The notes under the pieces: model-generated
The model's database searches: none
What the model saw: the letters and a program-made list of their open reading frames with translations, nothing else
Told to the model about the DNA's origin: nothing
Made by a program: the position numbers and the translations under genes
Origin: Aeromonas sanarellii
Lineage (GTDB): Bacteria > Pseudomonadota > Gammaproteobacteria > Enterobacterales > Aeromonadaceae
Assembly (NCBI RefSeq): GCF_000820085.1
Contig: NZ_CDBN01000091.1
Coordinates: 90,224-154,223, forward strand
Reading direction: 5' to 3'
Length of the DNA stretch: 64,000 nt
Shown here: one piece after another, positions 25,882 to 34,611 of the stretch
How the letters are laid out: each line of letters starts with the position of its first letter
How positions within the stretch are numbered: position 1 is the stretch's first letter

Positions 25882-26643
25882 ATGAGCCTCCCTGCCTCCC
25901 ATCGTTCCCCCCTGGCCGGGTCTGGCCGCATCCTCTGGTGCGCCTTGCTGCTCCTGTCCTGGCAGGCCTGGGGTCATGTCCAGATCTCCGGTACCCGGGT
26001 CATCTACCCGGCCAATGCGCGGGAAGTCACGCTGGAGCTGACCAACAAGGGGAGCACCCCCTCGCTGGTGCAGGTGTGGCTGGATGCCGGTGACCGCCGG
26101 ATCCGGCCCGGTGCCGAGGCCCTGCCGTTTCTGATCACGCCTCCCATCACCCGCATCGAGGCCCAGCGCGGCCAGTCCCTGCGTCTGGCCTATGTGGGAC
26201 AGGGGCTGCCTCAGGACCGCGAGTCCGTGTTCTGGCTCAACGTGCTGGAGGTGCCGCCGAGCGTCAAGTCCACCCAGGCTGGCCAGAACATGGTGCAGCT
26301 CGCCTTTCGCTCCCGGATCAAGATGTTCTACCGGCCGGCGGGTCTGGCCGGTAATGTGGAGCGTTCCGCACACCGGCTCACCTGGCGGCTGGTCCACCAA
26401 GGCGCAGGCTATGCCCTGCGGGCCAGCAATCCGAGCCTCTATCACGTCAGCATCAGCAACCTGGAGCTGCAGACGACCCAGTCGAAGCGTTACAGCAACC
26501 TGAGCGGTGGCATGGTGGCGCCGGGGGGTACCTTCGATTTCCCCGTGGAGCAACTCTCCGGGGCCGTCCATGCCAAGAGGGTGACCTTCCATTGGCTCAA
26601 CGACTATGGCGCCCGCGAGGTGGGTGAATTCGTCTTCCGTTGA
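25882..26643 (+). CDS. Periplasmic fimbrial chaperone 1 (PapD family)
   Basis: This 253-residue protein has a signal peptide ending near SWQAWGHV. Two immunoglobulin-like domains follow. The pilin C-terminus anchors are present: Arg in GTRVIYPANAREV and Lys in RSRIKMFYRP. The short F1-G1 region (LNVLEVPPSVKSTQAG) marks the FGS subclass. It begins 9 bp after the pilin stop and overlaps no gene. Shares the RESLFWLNVL-type motif with the second chaperone at 29233. Confidence 0.93.
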   Translation: MSLPASHRSPLAGSGRILWCALLLLSWQAWGHVQISGTRVIYPANAREVTLELTNKGSTPSLVQVWLDAGDRRIRPGAEALPFLITPPITRIEAQRGQSLRLAYVGQGLPQDRESVFWLNVLEVPPSVKSTQAGQNMVQLAFRSRIKMFYRPAGLAGNVERSAHRLTWRLVHQGAGYALRASNPSLYHVSISNLELQTTQSKRYSNLSGGMVAPGGTFDFPVEQLSGAVHAKRVTFHWLNDYGAREVGEFVFR

Positions 26644-26677
26644 TCCCGGTGCATGCGCCGGCGCCGAGGGGGATGCC

Positions 26678-29236
26678 ATGAGCGCCGGCGTGTCCCTCCC
26701 TTGCCATGCTTCTCCGCCGGCCTGCGGCCCCGCCCCCGGTGGCTGGTGTCTCTTCCTCCTGCTCTGGGGAGCCCTGGCCATGGCCGAGGAGGCTCCCGGG
26801 CAGGCAGGTGGCTCACCCGACGAGGTGGAGTTTGACAGCCGCCTGCTCGACAGCCTGGGGGTCGACATCGATCTGGCGCGCTTCTCCCGTGCCGACTTCA
26901 TCCCCCCGGGGCGCTATCAGCTCGACATCACCCTCAATGGCAAGGAGAGGCTGAGCCAGCAGGTGGAGGTGAGAGCGGGGAAGGATCCCGCTACCCCCAG
27001 GTTCTGCTTCCAGCCCGACCACCTGAAACAGTGGGGGCTGATCTTGGACAAGCTGCCCGATCAGACCGAGGTGACGCGGCAGCTCGGCCTCGACTGCATC
27101 GAGGTGGGGGCCCTGGTGCCCGGCGCCGGCTTCACGTTCGATCTCGCCAGCCTGAGCGGGGCTCTCAGCCTGCCCCAGGCCTACCTGGGCCGTGTCAGAC
27201 GGGACTATGTGGGGCCGGAGCAGTGGGTGCAGGGGATCAATGCCGCCTTCGTCAGCTACAACGCCAACCTCTACTACAGCGAGCAGGAGGCGGTCGACGA
27301 ACCGCTGAGCAGCAGCATCAACCTCAACACAGGTCTCAACCTCGGCGCCTGGCGCCTGCGCCACAACGGCTCCTATCAGGGGGGCAGTCACGGGGGCTAT
27401 GATCCCCTCAACAGCTATGCGCAGCGGGACATTACCTCCCGTACCGCCCAGCTGACCCTGGGGGAGTATTTCACCCCGGGCGACAGCTTCGACAGCGTGC
27501 CCTTCACCGGTGTGCAGATCGCCAGCGACGACGCCATGCTGCCCGACTTCGAACGGGGGTTCGCCCCCGTGGTGCGCGGGGTGGCCCAGAGCAACGCCAG
27601 GGTCACCGTTCGTCAGGGCAGCGCCCTCATCTACGAAACCCAGGTGGCGCCCGGTGCCTTTGCCATCGACGATCTCTATGCCACCAGCTTTGCCGGGGAT
27701 CTGGACGTGACCATCACGGAGGCGGATGGCAGCGTTCAGAGCTTCACCCTGCCGTTTTCCTCCGTGGTGCAGATGTTGCGAGACGACACCTCCCGCTTCA
27801 GCCTGACCCTGGGGCGCTATCGCAACGAGGCGGGGCCCGATGGGCCGGACTTTCTGCAAGGCACCTACAGGCGCGGCTTTTCGGATGCCCTGACCCTCTA
27901 TGGCGGGGCCATCGCCGCCGAGGATTACACCGCCCTGCTGGGCGGTGTGGCGGTGGGGTCGGATTACGGGGCCCTGGCCGTCGATGTCACCGGATCCTGG
28001 GCGCGCGCCCTGCCCGTCAGCGCAGCCTTGCCGGCGTCGCAGTCCGGTCAGAGCTATCGCCTCACCTACAGCAAGCAGATGGAGATGACCCGGACCTATG
28101 TCACCCTGGCCGCCTACCGCTTCTCCAGCGAAGGCTACCTCGATCTCAACGACGTGGCGGCGATGCAGGCCCAGGCGCTGGACCGCCTGCAGCGGGAGCG
28201 CAATCGCTTCCAGCTCAATGTCAATCAGCCGGTGGGGGAGTGGGGGGATCTCTACTTCAACGGCATTCGCCGCGACTACTGGGGAGGCCAGGGGGAGAGC
28301 AGCAGCTTCCAGCTCGGCTACAACCGGGGGTTTGACTGGGGCAGCCTGACCCTGTCGGCCAGCCACTCCCTGGAGGAAGGGGCCGGCGATCAATACGTGC
28401 TGAGCCTCAGCATTCCCATCGGCGACAAGCTGGGGGCCCCGCGCCTTAGCAACACCCTCTCCTATCAGGAGGGGCAGGGGACCAGCGCCAGGCTGGATCT
28501 CAACGGCGGCTCCCGGGACGGCCGCTTCTATTACGGCCTCTACGGCAGCCATGGTCCCGGCGGGGAGGGCAGTACCCAGGGTTATGGCGCCAATCTGCAG
28601 TATCAGACGGCATCCGCCCAACTGGGGCTCAGCACCAGCCAGGGGGAGGGGTATGCCCAGTATGTGGCCTCTGCCAAGGGGACCCTGCTGGTGCACGGTG
28701 AGGGCTGGGTGCTGGGGCAGACGCAGGGGGAGACGATGGCACTGGTGGAGGCAAAGGGGGCCCAGGGGGCCAGGGTCAGCCACGGGATCGGCAGCGAGGT
28801 AGACGGCGATGGCTATGCCGTGCTGGCCGGGCTCAACCCTTATCGCACCAACATCATCGGCCTGGATCCGAGCGGCCTGCCGCTGGATGTGGAGATCGAC
28901 GGCAGCGCCCGCATGGTGGCCCCCCGCCGGGGGGCCATCGTCAAGCTGGCCTACGAGACCCGGGTCGGTCAGCCCCTGCTGATCAAGGCCGAACGGCAAG
29001 ATGGCAGCGCCCTGCCCTTCGGAGCCGAGGTGGTCGACGGCAGCGGCGGCTCGGTGGCCGTGGTCGGCCAGGGGGGACTTATCTTCGTGCGTGGCGAGCA
29101 GGGGCCCCTCTACGTCCAATGGGGTGAAGAGAGGGCAGAGCGATGCCGGCTCGCTTATCGGGCTCCCCGGCCGGATCCGGCCATGCCCTATCAGCAGGTG
29201 GCGGCCCGCTGCCTCGGCGTGGAGTCTGGCTCATGA
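26678..29236 (+). CDS. Fimbrial outer-membrane usher
   Basis: This 852-residue FimD/PapC-type usher has a signal peptide followed by VEFDSRLLDSLGVDIDLARFSR, the chaperone-binding N-terminal domain. The central beta-barrel carries a plug region, with GFAPVVRGVAQSNARVTVRQ and YETQVAPGAFAIDDLY as conserved landmarks. The C-terminal domain has two cysteines (ERCRLAYR and AARCLG). The start MSAGVSLPCHA has an SD-like GAGGGGG; longer starts run into the chaperone gene. It overlaps the second chaperone by 4 bp. Confidence 0.94.
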   Translation: MSAGVSLPCHASPPACGPAPGGWCLFLLLWGALAMAEEAPGQAGGSPDEVEFDSRLLDSLGVDIDLARFSRADFIPPGRYQLDITLNGKERLSQQVEVRAGKDPATPRFCFQPDHLKQWGLILDKLPDQTEVTRQLGLDCIEVGALVPGAGFTFDLASLSGALSLPQAYLGRVRRDYVGPEQWVQGINAAFVSYNANLYYSEQEAVDEPLSSSINLNTGLNLGAWRLRHNGSYQGGSHGGYDPLNSYAQRDITSRTAQLTLGEYFTPGDSFDSVPFTGVQIASDDAMLPDFERGFAPVVRGVAQSNARVTVRQGSALIYETQVAPGAFAIDDLYATSFAGDLDVTITEADGSVQSFTLPFSSVVQMLRDDTSRFSLTLGRYRNEAGPDGPDFLQGTYRRGFSDALTLYGGAIAAEDYTALLGGVAVGSDYGALAVDVTGSWARALPVSAALPASQSGQSYRLTYSKQMEMTRTYVTLAAYRFSSEGYLDLNDVAAMQAQALDRLQRERNRFQLNVNQPVGEWGDLYFNGIRRDYWGGQGESSSFQLGYNRGFDWGSLTLSASHSLEEGAGDQYVLSLSIPIGDKLGAPRLSNTLSYQEGQGTSARLDLNGGSRDGRFYYGLYGSHGPGGEGSTQGYGANLQYQTASAQLGLSTSQGEGYAQYVASAKGTLLVHGEGWVLGQTQGETMALVEAKGAQGARVSHGIGSEVDGDGYAVLAGLNPYRTNIIGLDPSGLPLDVEIDGSARMVAPRRGAIVKLAYETRVGQPLLIKAERQDGSALPFGAEVVDGSGGSVAVVGQGGLIFVRGEQGPLYVQWGEERAERCRLAYRAPRPDPAMPYQQVAARCLGVESGS

Positions 29237-29961
29237 GAAGGGTCGGATGGCCGGGTGTCGTGCTGCTGGCCCTGCTGTGGGCAAGGGAGGGCGAGGGCGC
29301 CCTAAACCTGACCCGTACCCGGCTCGTCCATGAGGGGGGTGAGGCCACACTGCTGGTACGCAACGATGGCGCCGGCCCCAGCCTGTTGCAGGCCTGGGTC
29401 GATGAGGGGGACGAACGCCAGGGACCGGCCGAGGTCACGACCCCCTTTCTGGTGGTGCCCCCCGTGATGCGGCTGGGGCCCGGACGGGGGCAGACGCTGC
29501 GTGTCCTCGGCGCGGATCTGGGCCGGCTTCCCCGGGACAGGGAGTCCCTGTTCTGGCTCAATGTGCTGGGGCTTCCCCCCAAGGCTCACGCCTCGCAGGG
29601 GAGCGTGCAGCTGGCCTACCGCACCCGCATCAAGCTGTTCTATCGGCCGCCCGGGCTGGCGGGATCGGTGGCGGAGTCGGTGTCTAAGCTGGGTTGGCAG
29701 GCCTTGCCCGGGGGCGGGCTCAGGGTCACGAATCCGGGCCCCTTCCACATCAGCCTGAGCGAGGTGCTGCTGACGGCAGGCGGGCGGGGGCTGGCCTGGC
29801 GCGAGGGCGGGGTGCTGCCGCCCTATGGTGCCCTGCCCGTGGTCATGGCGGGGAGGGTACCGCCGGACGCCAGGGGCAGGCTGCGCTGGATAGACGACGA
29901 CGGTACCTACCGTGAACAGGCCTTTGTGCTGGGATTGGGGGGAGGATCGCGGGATGAGTAA
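29233..29961 (+). CDS. Periplasmic fimbrial chaperone 2
   Basis: This is a second PapD-family chaperone, 242 residues, with an N-terminal signal peptide. Conserved residues: Arg in LTRTRLVHEGG and Lys in YRTRIKLFYRPPG, with DRESLFWLNVLGLPP in the F1 strand. It is clearly homologous to the first chaperone but diverged. It overlaps the usher stop (ATGA) and the adhesin start. It probably serves the adhesin, while chaperone 1 serves the major pilin. Confidence 0.9.
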   Translation: MRRVGWPGVVLLALLWAREGEGALNLTRTRLVHEGGEATLLVRNDGAGPSLLQAWVDEGDERQGPAEVTTPFLVVPPVMRLGPGRGQTLRVLGADLGRLPRDRESLFWLNVLGLPPKAHASQGSVQLAYRTRIKLFYRPPGLAGSVAESVSKLGWQALPGGGLRVTNPGPFHISLSEVLLTAGGRGLAWREGGVLPPYGALPVVMAGRVPPDARGRLRWIDDDGTYREQAFVLGLGGGSRDE

Positions 29962-30988
29962 CATGGCTGGCCGTCATGGCCCCTGGCCCCTGCTGGCGGG
30001 GGCGCTCCTGCTGCTGGCGGGCATGTGGCCTCAAGAGGGGCTGGCCGTCAGCGGTCAATGCACCAGCCCCTTCGTGGCGACCCTGCCCATCAGCGCCGAT
30101 AACGATCTCTATCAGCCTGGCGAGACCCGGAGCGCGACCTTCTCGACCACGGACACTGCCACCTGTGACTGCACCGGGATCTCGGTGGGCCTGCTGGTGA
30201 CGGTCTACTACCAGGGCACGACCGGCCTGCCGACCGTTGCCGATCCCCTCGGTACCCTCATCAAGCTCAACCCCTATTTCGGCCTCAAGGTGGAGTTCAA
30301 CGCGGCAGGGGCATACCAGACAGTTCCCTTCAATGCCACGACCAGTGGGTTGCTCAGCGCCTGTGTCGGCGGCTTGCTGAATGTCTCCCTGCTGGGGGGG
30401 ATCAACGTGAACGGCGGGCGCGTCACCCTGAAGCTGCTCAAGGGGGTCACGGGCACCCAGACCTTCAGCGGCACCGTCGCCCACCTCTTCGTGCGCCGTG
30501 CCGGCACACCCGACACCAGCCCGGTCAATGCATTCAGCACCCTGGCGATGAACATCAGCGTCACCTCGACGCCGACCTGCCAGTTTCCCGCCGGCACCAG
30601 CATCCCCATCGATCTCGGCGCCGTGGCGCAGAGTGCCTTCGTCGAGGGGGAGATCCCCAGGGGATATAGCCCCCGCAGCGTCGATGTGAGCGTGACCTGC
30701 AGCCAGATCCCGAGCGACTACGTGGTGCCGCTGCGCTACAGCTTCGGAGGGGCGCTCAGCAGCCAGAACCGCTTCATCACCACCAGCCTGGCCGGAGTCG
30801 GGGTAGGCATGGTGGAGCAGGACACCTTGACCCCTATTCCATTCGATACCGCCATCGCGGTACCCTATTCGGCGGCTACCCATGACACCGACTACAGGGT
30901 GAGGCTCTATCCGACCCGGTTGCCGGGTCAGGTGGTGCGTACCGGTACCTATACGGGAACCATCATGGTCACGGTGAGCGTGCCCTGA
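29954..30988 (+). CDS. Fimbrial tip adhesin, two-domain
   Basis: This is a 344-residue secreted protein with signal peptide ending near GLAVSG. The N-terminal half (about 32-195) lacks pilin motifs and is probably the receptor-binding domain, rich in Thr/Gly and with cysteines CDCTG and SACVGG. The C-terminal half begins near NISVTSTPTCQFPAGTSIPIDLG, a pilin-domain start, and ends TYTGTIMVTVSVP, a donor-strand motif. It is last in the fimbrial operon, overlapping chaperone 2 by 8 bp. Receptor unknown. Confidence 0.82.
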   Translation: MSNMAGRHGPWPLLAGALLLLAGMWPQEGLAVSGQCTSPFVATLPISADNDLYQPGETRSATFSTTDTATCDCTGISVGLLVTVYYQGTTGLPTVADPLGTLIKLNPYFGLKVEFNAAGAYQTVPFNATTSGLLSACVGGLLNVSLLGGINVNGGRVTLKLLKGVTGTQTFSGTVAHLFVRRAGTPDTSPVNAFSTLAMNISVTSTPTCQFPAGTSIPIDLGAVAQSAFVEGEIPRGYSPRSVDVSVTCSQIPSDYVVPLRYSFGGALSSQNRFITTSLAGVGVGMVEQDTLTPIPFDTAIAVPYSAATHDTDYRVRLYPTRLPGQVVRTGTYTGTIMVTVSVP

Positions 30989-31025
30989 CGAGAGGCTTCC
31001 CCGCTCCTATTTTTCGACGAGGTCA

Positions 31026-31811
31026 ATGATGCAAAGCGACAGCGCCCTGCGCCGCGAACCCAAGCGCCACTCCATCGGACAGGGCTGGATCTGGGTCCGC
31101 ACGGGATTCGACATCTTCAACAAGGGGATGGGGGCCAGCGTGGCCATGATAGTGCTCTGGTTCGTGGTGGGCATAGTGCTGGACCAGCTGCCGGCGGGGG
31201 GGCTTATCTCCCAGCTGCTCTACATGGTGTGGGGTGCCGGCTGGGTGGCGGTGGCACGACGGGGCTTTGGGGGGCAGCCGCTGCAGTTCGCCGACTTCTT
31301 CGCCGGTTTTCGCCATCGCCTGACGCCGCTGATGCTGGGGGGGCTCATGGTGCTCGCCCTGTTCATGATGATCCTGATGATCTGTGCGTTCATGCTGCAC
31401 CTGTGGGGGCTGACCGGCCTGTTGTCCCAGGATCCCGAGACCCTGACGCTGACCCCGGAACAGGCCCGGGGCTTCCTGCTCTGCGCCTTGCTGGGGCTGG
31501 CCCTGCTGGTGCCCGTGCTGATGGCCATCACCTTTGCCCCCGCCCTGATCTTCTTCCACGGGGTCGGGGTCTGGCAGGCGGCCAGGCTCAGCTTCAGGGG
31601 CTGTCTGCGCAACATGTGGCCCTTCCTCTGGTGGGGGCTGCTCGGGGCCGTGCTGATCTTCTTCGGGGCGCTGCTGATGCTGGTGGGCCTGCTGGTGGTG
31701 CTGCCCGCCATCAACTACTCCATCTATGCCGCCTATCACGACATCTATCTGGAGGAGCCGGTGGCGAACGATGGCGAGCCGCCTGCCAGGGAGTTTGGCT
31801 TCGAGGCGTGA
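31026..31811 (+). CDS. BPSS1780-family membrane protein
   Basis: This is a 261-residue integral membrane protein with about six TM helices (roughly 36-58, 64-80, 100-130, 150-175, 200-240). The N-terminus is basic and the C-terminus short and cytosolic. The segment GWIWVRTGFDIFNKGMGASVA and the FHGVGVWQAARLSFRGCLRNMWPF loop are characteristic of this uncharacterised family. A single gene with a terminator at 31830-31850. Function unknown. Confidence 0.75.
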   Translation: MMQSDSALRREPKRHSIGQGWIWVRTGFDIFNKGMGASVAMIVLWFVVGIVLDQLPAGGLISQLLYMVWGAGWVAVARRGFGGQPLQFADFFAGFRHRLTPLMLGGLMVLALFMMILMICAFMLHLWGLTGLLSQDPETLTLTPEQARGFLLCALLGLALLVPVLMAITFAPALIFFHGVGVWQAARLSFRGCLRNMWPFLWWGLLGAVLIFFGALLMLVGLLVVLPAINYSIYAAYHDIYLEEPVANDGEPPAREFGFEA

Positions 31812-31829
31812 GCCAGGATCCGCAGACAG

Positions 31830-31850
31830 GGGGCCGCCAGGCCCCTTTTT
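31830..31850 (+). terminator. Terminator after the BPSS1780-family gene
   Basis: GGGGCC-GCCA-GGCCCC stem followed by TTTTT. Confidence 0.7.
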
Positions 31851-31859
31851 CATGGACCC

Positions 31860-32762
31860 TCACCGGGCTTGCCACAGGGGATCGTCCGCCATCCGGGCGA
31901 CGAGAAAGTCGAGGAAGCTGCGCAGCAGGGGAGACATCTGCTTGCGGGTGCCGTAGACCGCATAGACGCCGAGCCGCTTGGGTTGCCACTGGGTCAGCAG
32001 GGGCATCAGGGCGCCGCTCGCGAGGTGGGTCTCCACCGAGTAGCGGGGCTGCAGGCTGATCCCCGCCCCATCCAGGGTCGCCGCCAGCAGCAGGTTGGAG
32101 ATGTTGGCGCTGAGGTTGCCGCTCACCGGCACCGACTCGGGACCATGAGGCCCCTGAAACTCCCACAGGCTCTTGCCGAAATAGGTGTAGGTCAGGCAGT
32201 TGTGCAGGGCCAGATCCTGCACCTGCTGGGGCGGAGCATGGCGAGCCAGGTAGGCAGGACTGGCACAGACCACGGAGTGGCAGGTGCCTAAGGGGCGCGC
32301 CACCAGATTGGGATCCAGATCGTTGGTGATGCGCAGGGCGAGATCGATCCGCTCTTCCACCAGGTTGACCGTCCTGTCCAGCAGCAGGATGTCGATGGCC
32401 GTGCCCGGGTAGCGAGCCAGATAGTCGTTCGCCGCCTTGACCAGCAGGGCTTCGGAGAGGGAGTAGCTGCTGGTGATGCGCAGTTGGCCCTTGGGGGCGT
32501 CGTCGCCCTTCACGGCGATCTGTTCCATCTCCTCTCCGAGTGCCAACATGGCGCGGGCCCGGTTCAGGGCCTCCTCGCCCGGGCCGGTCAGACTCAGTCG
32601 GCGGGTGGTGCGGTGCAGCAATCTGGCTCCCATCCAGCGCTCCAGCTCGGCCAGGTAGCGCGAGACCATGGCGCGAGACATCTCCAGCTTCTCCCCGGCC
32701 CCGCTCAGGCTGCCCTGTTCGACCACGCAGACGAAGACCCGTAATGCGGTCAGCCTATCCAT
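31860..32762 (-). CDS. LysR-family transcriptional regulator
   Basis: This is a 300-residue LTTR. The N-terminal winged helix is MDRLTALRVFVCVVEQGSLSGAGEKLEMSRAMVSRYLAELERWMGARL, and an effector domain follows with the SGNLSANISN segment. It diverges from the MBL-fold gene; a GTGCA-N7-TGCAC palindrome in the shared 121-bp gap (32786-32802) is a likely operator, so it probably controls itself and that gene. The start MDRLTALR matches the CrgA-like subgroup. Confidence 0.9.
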   Translation of the reverse strand: MDRLTALRVFVCVVEQGSLSGAGEKLEMSRAMVSRYLAELERWMGARLLHRTTRRLSLTGPGEEALNRARAMLALGEEMEQIAVKGDDAPKGQLRITSSYSLSEALLVKAANDYLARYPGTAIDILLLDRTVNLVEERIDLALRITNDLDPNLVARPLGTCHSVVCASPAYLARHAPPQQVQDLALHNCLTYTYFGKSLWEFQGPHGPESVPVSGNLSANISNLLLAATLDGAGISLQPRYSVETHLASGALMPLLTQWQPKRLGVYAVYGTRKQMSPLLRSFLDFLVARMADDPLWQAR

Positions 32763-32785
32763 TCGTGCCTCTATATGCTCGATTT

Positions 32786-32802
32786 GTGCAACAGTGATGC
32801 AC
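32786..32802. promoter_or_regulatory. LysR-type palindrome in the divergent intergenic region
   Basis: GTGCA-ACAGTGA-TGCAC is a 17-bp palindrome of the LTTR T-N11-A type. It lies 24 bp before the regulator start and 82 bp before the MBL-fold gene. A further TTGCAC half-site follows at 32817-32822. Confidence 0.5.
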
Positions 32803-32883
32803 TGATTATGCGGTATTTGCACCTTAGGCGATCCAATACACTGTGTCCATCAAATGACCCCCCGAATACTTAATGAGGAATAG

Positions 32884-33747
32884 ATGATGAACAGCACCCT
32901 GATCCGCAACCTGACGCTGGCCACCACCCTGCTCGGTGGCGCCGCGCTGGCCGCCCCCCTGACCGTGACCGTCTACAACCCCGGCGAGAAGGCGATCTTC
33001 CCGGTCTCCTCCTCACTGGTGACCGGTGACAAAGAGGCGATCCTGATCGATGCCCAGTTCGACGTGCAAAATGGCCAGGCGCTGGTCGACATGATCAAGA
33101 AGAGCGGCAAGAAGCTGACCGCTGTTTATATCAGTGCCGGTGATCCCGACTTCTACTTCGGTCTGGAGCCCGTCATGGCTGCGTTCCCGGATGTCAAAGT
33201 GCTGGCCGACCAGCATGTGGTTGACCATATCAACCTGACCAAGGATGCCAAGCTGAGCTACTGGAGCCCGATCCTGGGCAAGGGGGCACCCAAGAGCCTG
33301 ACCGTGCCGCAAGTGATGACTGCCAGCCATCTGACCCTGGATGGCGAGAAGATTGAAATCAAAGAGATGAACACGCCCAATGCCTACCTCTGGGCCCCTT
33401 CCATCAAGACGGCATTTGGCGGTGTGCCGGTCTACAGCGGCGTGCACGTCTGGATGGCGGACAGCCAGACCAAAGCGGCCCGCAGCAACTGGGTCAAGGC
33501 GCTGGACAACCTGCTGGCCCTGAAACCCGAGCGCGTGGTACCGGGCCACTTCCTGGGCACCGCGCCCCAGGGCACTGCCGCAGTGACCTTTACCCGTGAC
33601 TATGTCCAGCGCTTCGAGCAGGAGCTGGCCAAGGCGAACAGCTCCGGTGAGCTGATAGAGGGCCTGAAGAAGGCCTATCCGTCCCTGCCGGTGGACGACG
33701 GCCTGGCCATAGGTGCCAAGGTCAACATGGGCGAGATGAAGTGGTAA
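32884..33747 (+). CDS. Exported MBL-fold protein with degenerate metal site
   Basis: This 287-residue protein has a signal peptide (ending near GAALAAP) and a metallo-beta-lactamase fold. Where active relatives have THGHPDHYFG, it reads ISAGDPDFYFGLEP (residues 83-96), so both motif-1 histidines and the last His are replaced. The AGD motif is replaced by FGGVPV. The last ligand His in VVPGHF is kept. It is probably catalytically inert or uses another chemistry. Divergent from the LysR regulator, with a terminator at 33779-33804. Confidence 0.82.
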   Translation: MMNSTLIRNLTLATTLLGGAALAAPLTVTVYNPGEKAIFPVSSSLVTGDKEAILIDAQFDVQNGQALVDMIKKSGKKLTAVYISAGDPDFYFGLEPVMAAFPDVKVLADQHVVDHINLTKDAKLSYWSPILGKGAPKSLTVPQVMTASHLTLDGEKIEIKEMNTPNAYLWAPSIKTAFGGVPVYSGVHVWMADSQTKAARSNWVKALDNLLALKPERVVPGHFLGTAPQGTAAVTFTRDYVQRFEQELAKANSSGELIEGLKKAYPSLPVDDGLAIGAKVNMGEMKW

Positions 33748-33778
33748 ACCCCTGACGCCTACTTCCCTGTGTTTTTTT

Positions 33779-33804
33779 ACCGGGCCCGAGGGCCCGGTTT
33801 TTTT
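33779..33804 (+). terminator. Terminator after the MBL-fold gene
   Basis: ACCGGGCC...GGCCCGGT stem with a T run on both sides of the element; strong on the plus strand. Confidence 0.85.
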
Positions 33805-33827
33805 AGCCGAATGAACGAGTGAATCAC

Positions 33828-34463
33828 ATGAACGACACCACCTTGCACTATGTCTATGACCCCCTCTGTGGCTGGTGCTATGGCGCAGCCCCCCTGCTCC
33901 GCGCCGCAGCCGGGATCCCGGGCCTTCGCATCGCGCTGCATGCGGGCGGCCTCTGGCTGGGCGCCCGGCGCCAGCCCATGGGCCAGGCCCTGCGGGACCA
34001 TGTGCGCCCCCATGACGAGCGGATCCACGCCCTGACCGGCCAACCCTTCGGGGAGCGCTACTTCAACGAACTCCTGCTCAACGAGGGGTTGCTCCTCGAT
34101 TCCGAGCCGCCCATTCGCGCCGTTCTGGCACTGGACGAGCTGGGCGGGGATGGCCTTGCGCTGTTGCACCGCATCCAGGAAACCCATTATGAGGAGGGGG
34201 ACTGGGTCGGCTCCCCGGCGCGGCTCACGGCGCTGGCGCAGGAGCAGGGCGTGCAGCCTGAGGCCTTTGCCCAGGCCTGCCAGCGGGTGGATCTCGCCGG
34301 GCATCTGGCCGACAGCCAGGCCTGGTTGCGACGGCTCGGCGGGCAGGGATTCCCGACCCTGGGGCTGATGCGGGGCGAGCGCCTCCTGCCCATCCCCGTC
34401 TCACCGTATCTGGGGGAGCCGCACGCCTTCGCGAAGCATCTCGCCTCCCTGATGACTGACTGA
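33828..34463 (+). CDS. DsbA-family (FrnE-like) thioredoxin-fold protein
   Basis: This 211-residue protein without a signal peptide has redox motif DPLCGWCYGA (Cys14, Cys17) and GFPTLGL cis-Pro loop near residue 180. Cytosolic DsbA-like proteins of this kind are often thiol oxidoreductases or isomerases. The start is the ATG at 33828; a GTG 9 bp upstream is also in frame. It is 148 bp before oxyR, so a role in oxidative stress is possible but not shown. Confidence 0.85.
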   Translation: MNDTTLHYVYDPLCGWCYGAAPLLRAAAGIPGLRIALHAGGLWLGARRQPMGQALRDHVRPHDERIHALTGQPFGERYFNELLLNEGLLLDSEPPIRAVLALDELGGDGLALLHRIQETHYEEGDWVGSPARLTALAQEQGVQPEAFAQACQRVDLAGHLADSQAWLRRLGGQGFPTLGLMRGERLLPIPVSPYLGEPHAFAKHLASLMTD

Positions 34464-34611
34464 CCCCTGGCGGCCGCGGTTCCATGCCGTGGCCGCTGCC
34501 ATGCTCCTGCTACCTGTGTGGCGGACGTGCATTCGCCTGCGAGCCTCCCTTGTCCCCCGCACCGTTCTTGTGCATGCTAGCGGCCACATTGAATGGCAGG
34601 ATGCAGTACCC

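Noticed and set aside
25354..26901. 515-codon frame opposite the pilin and chaperone genes
   Set aside because: It crosses several genuine genes and has no start context or motif.
26813..29119. 768-codon frame opposite the usher
   Set aside because: Shadow of the usher gene; no recognisable domains.
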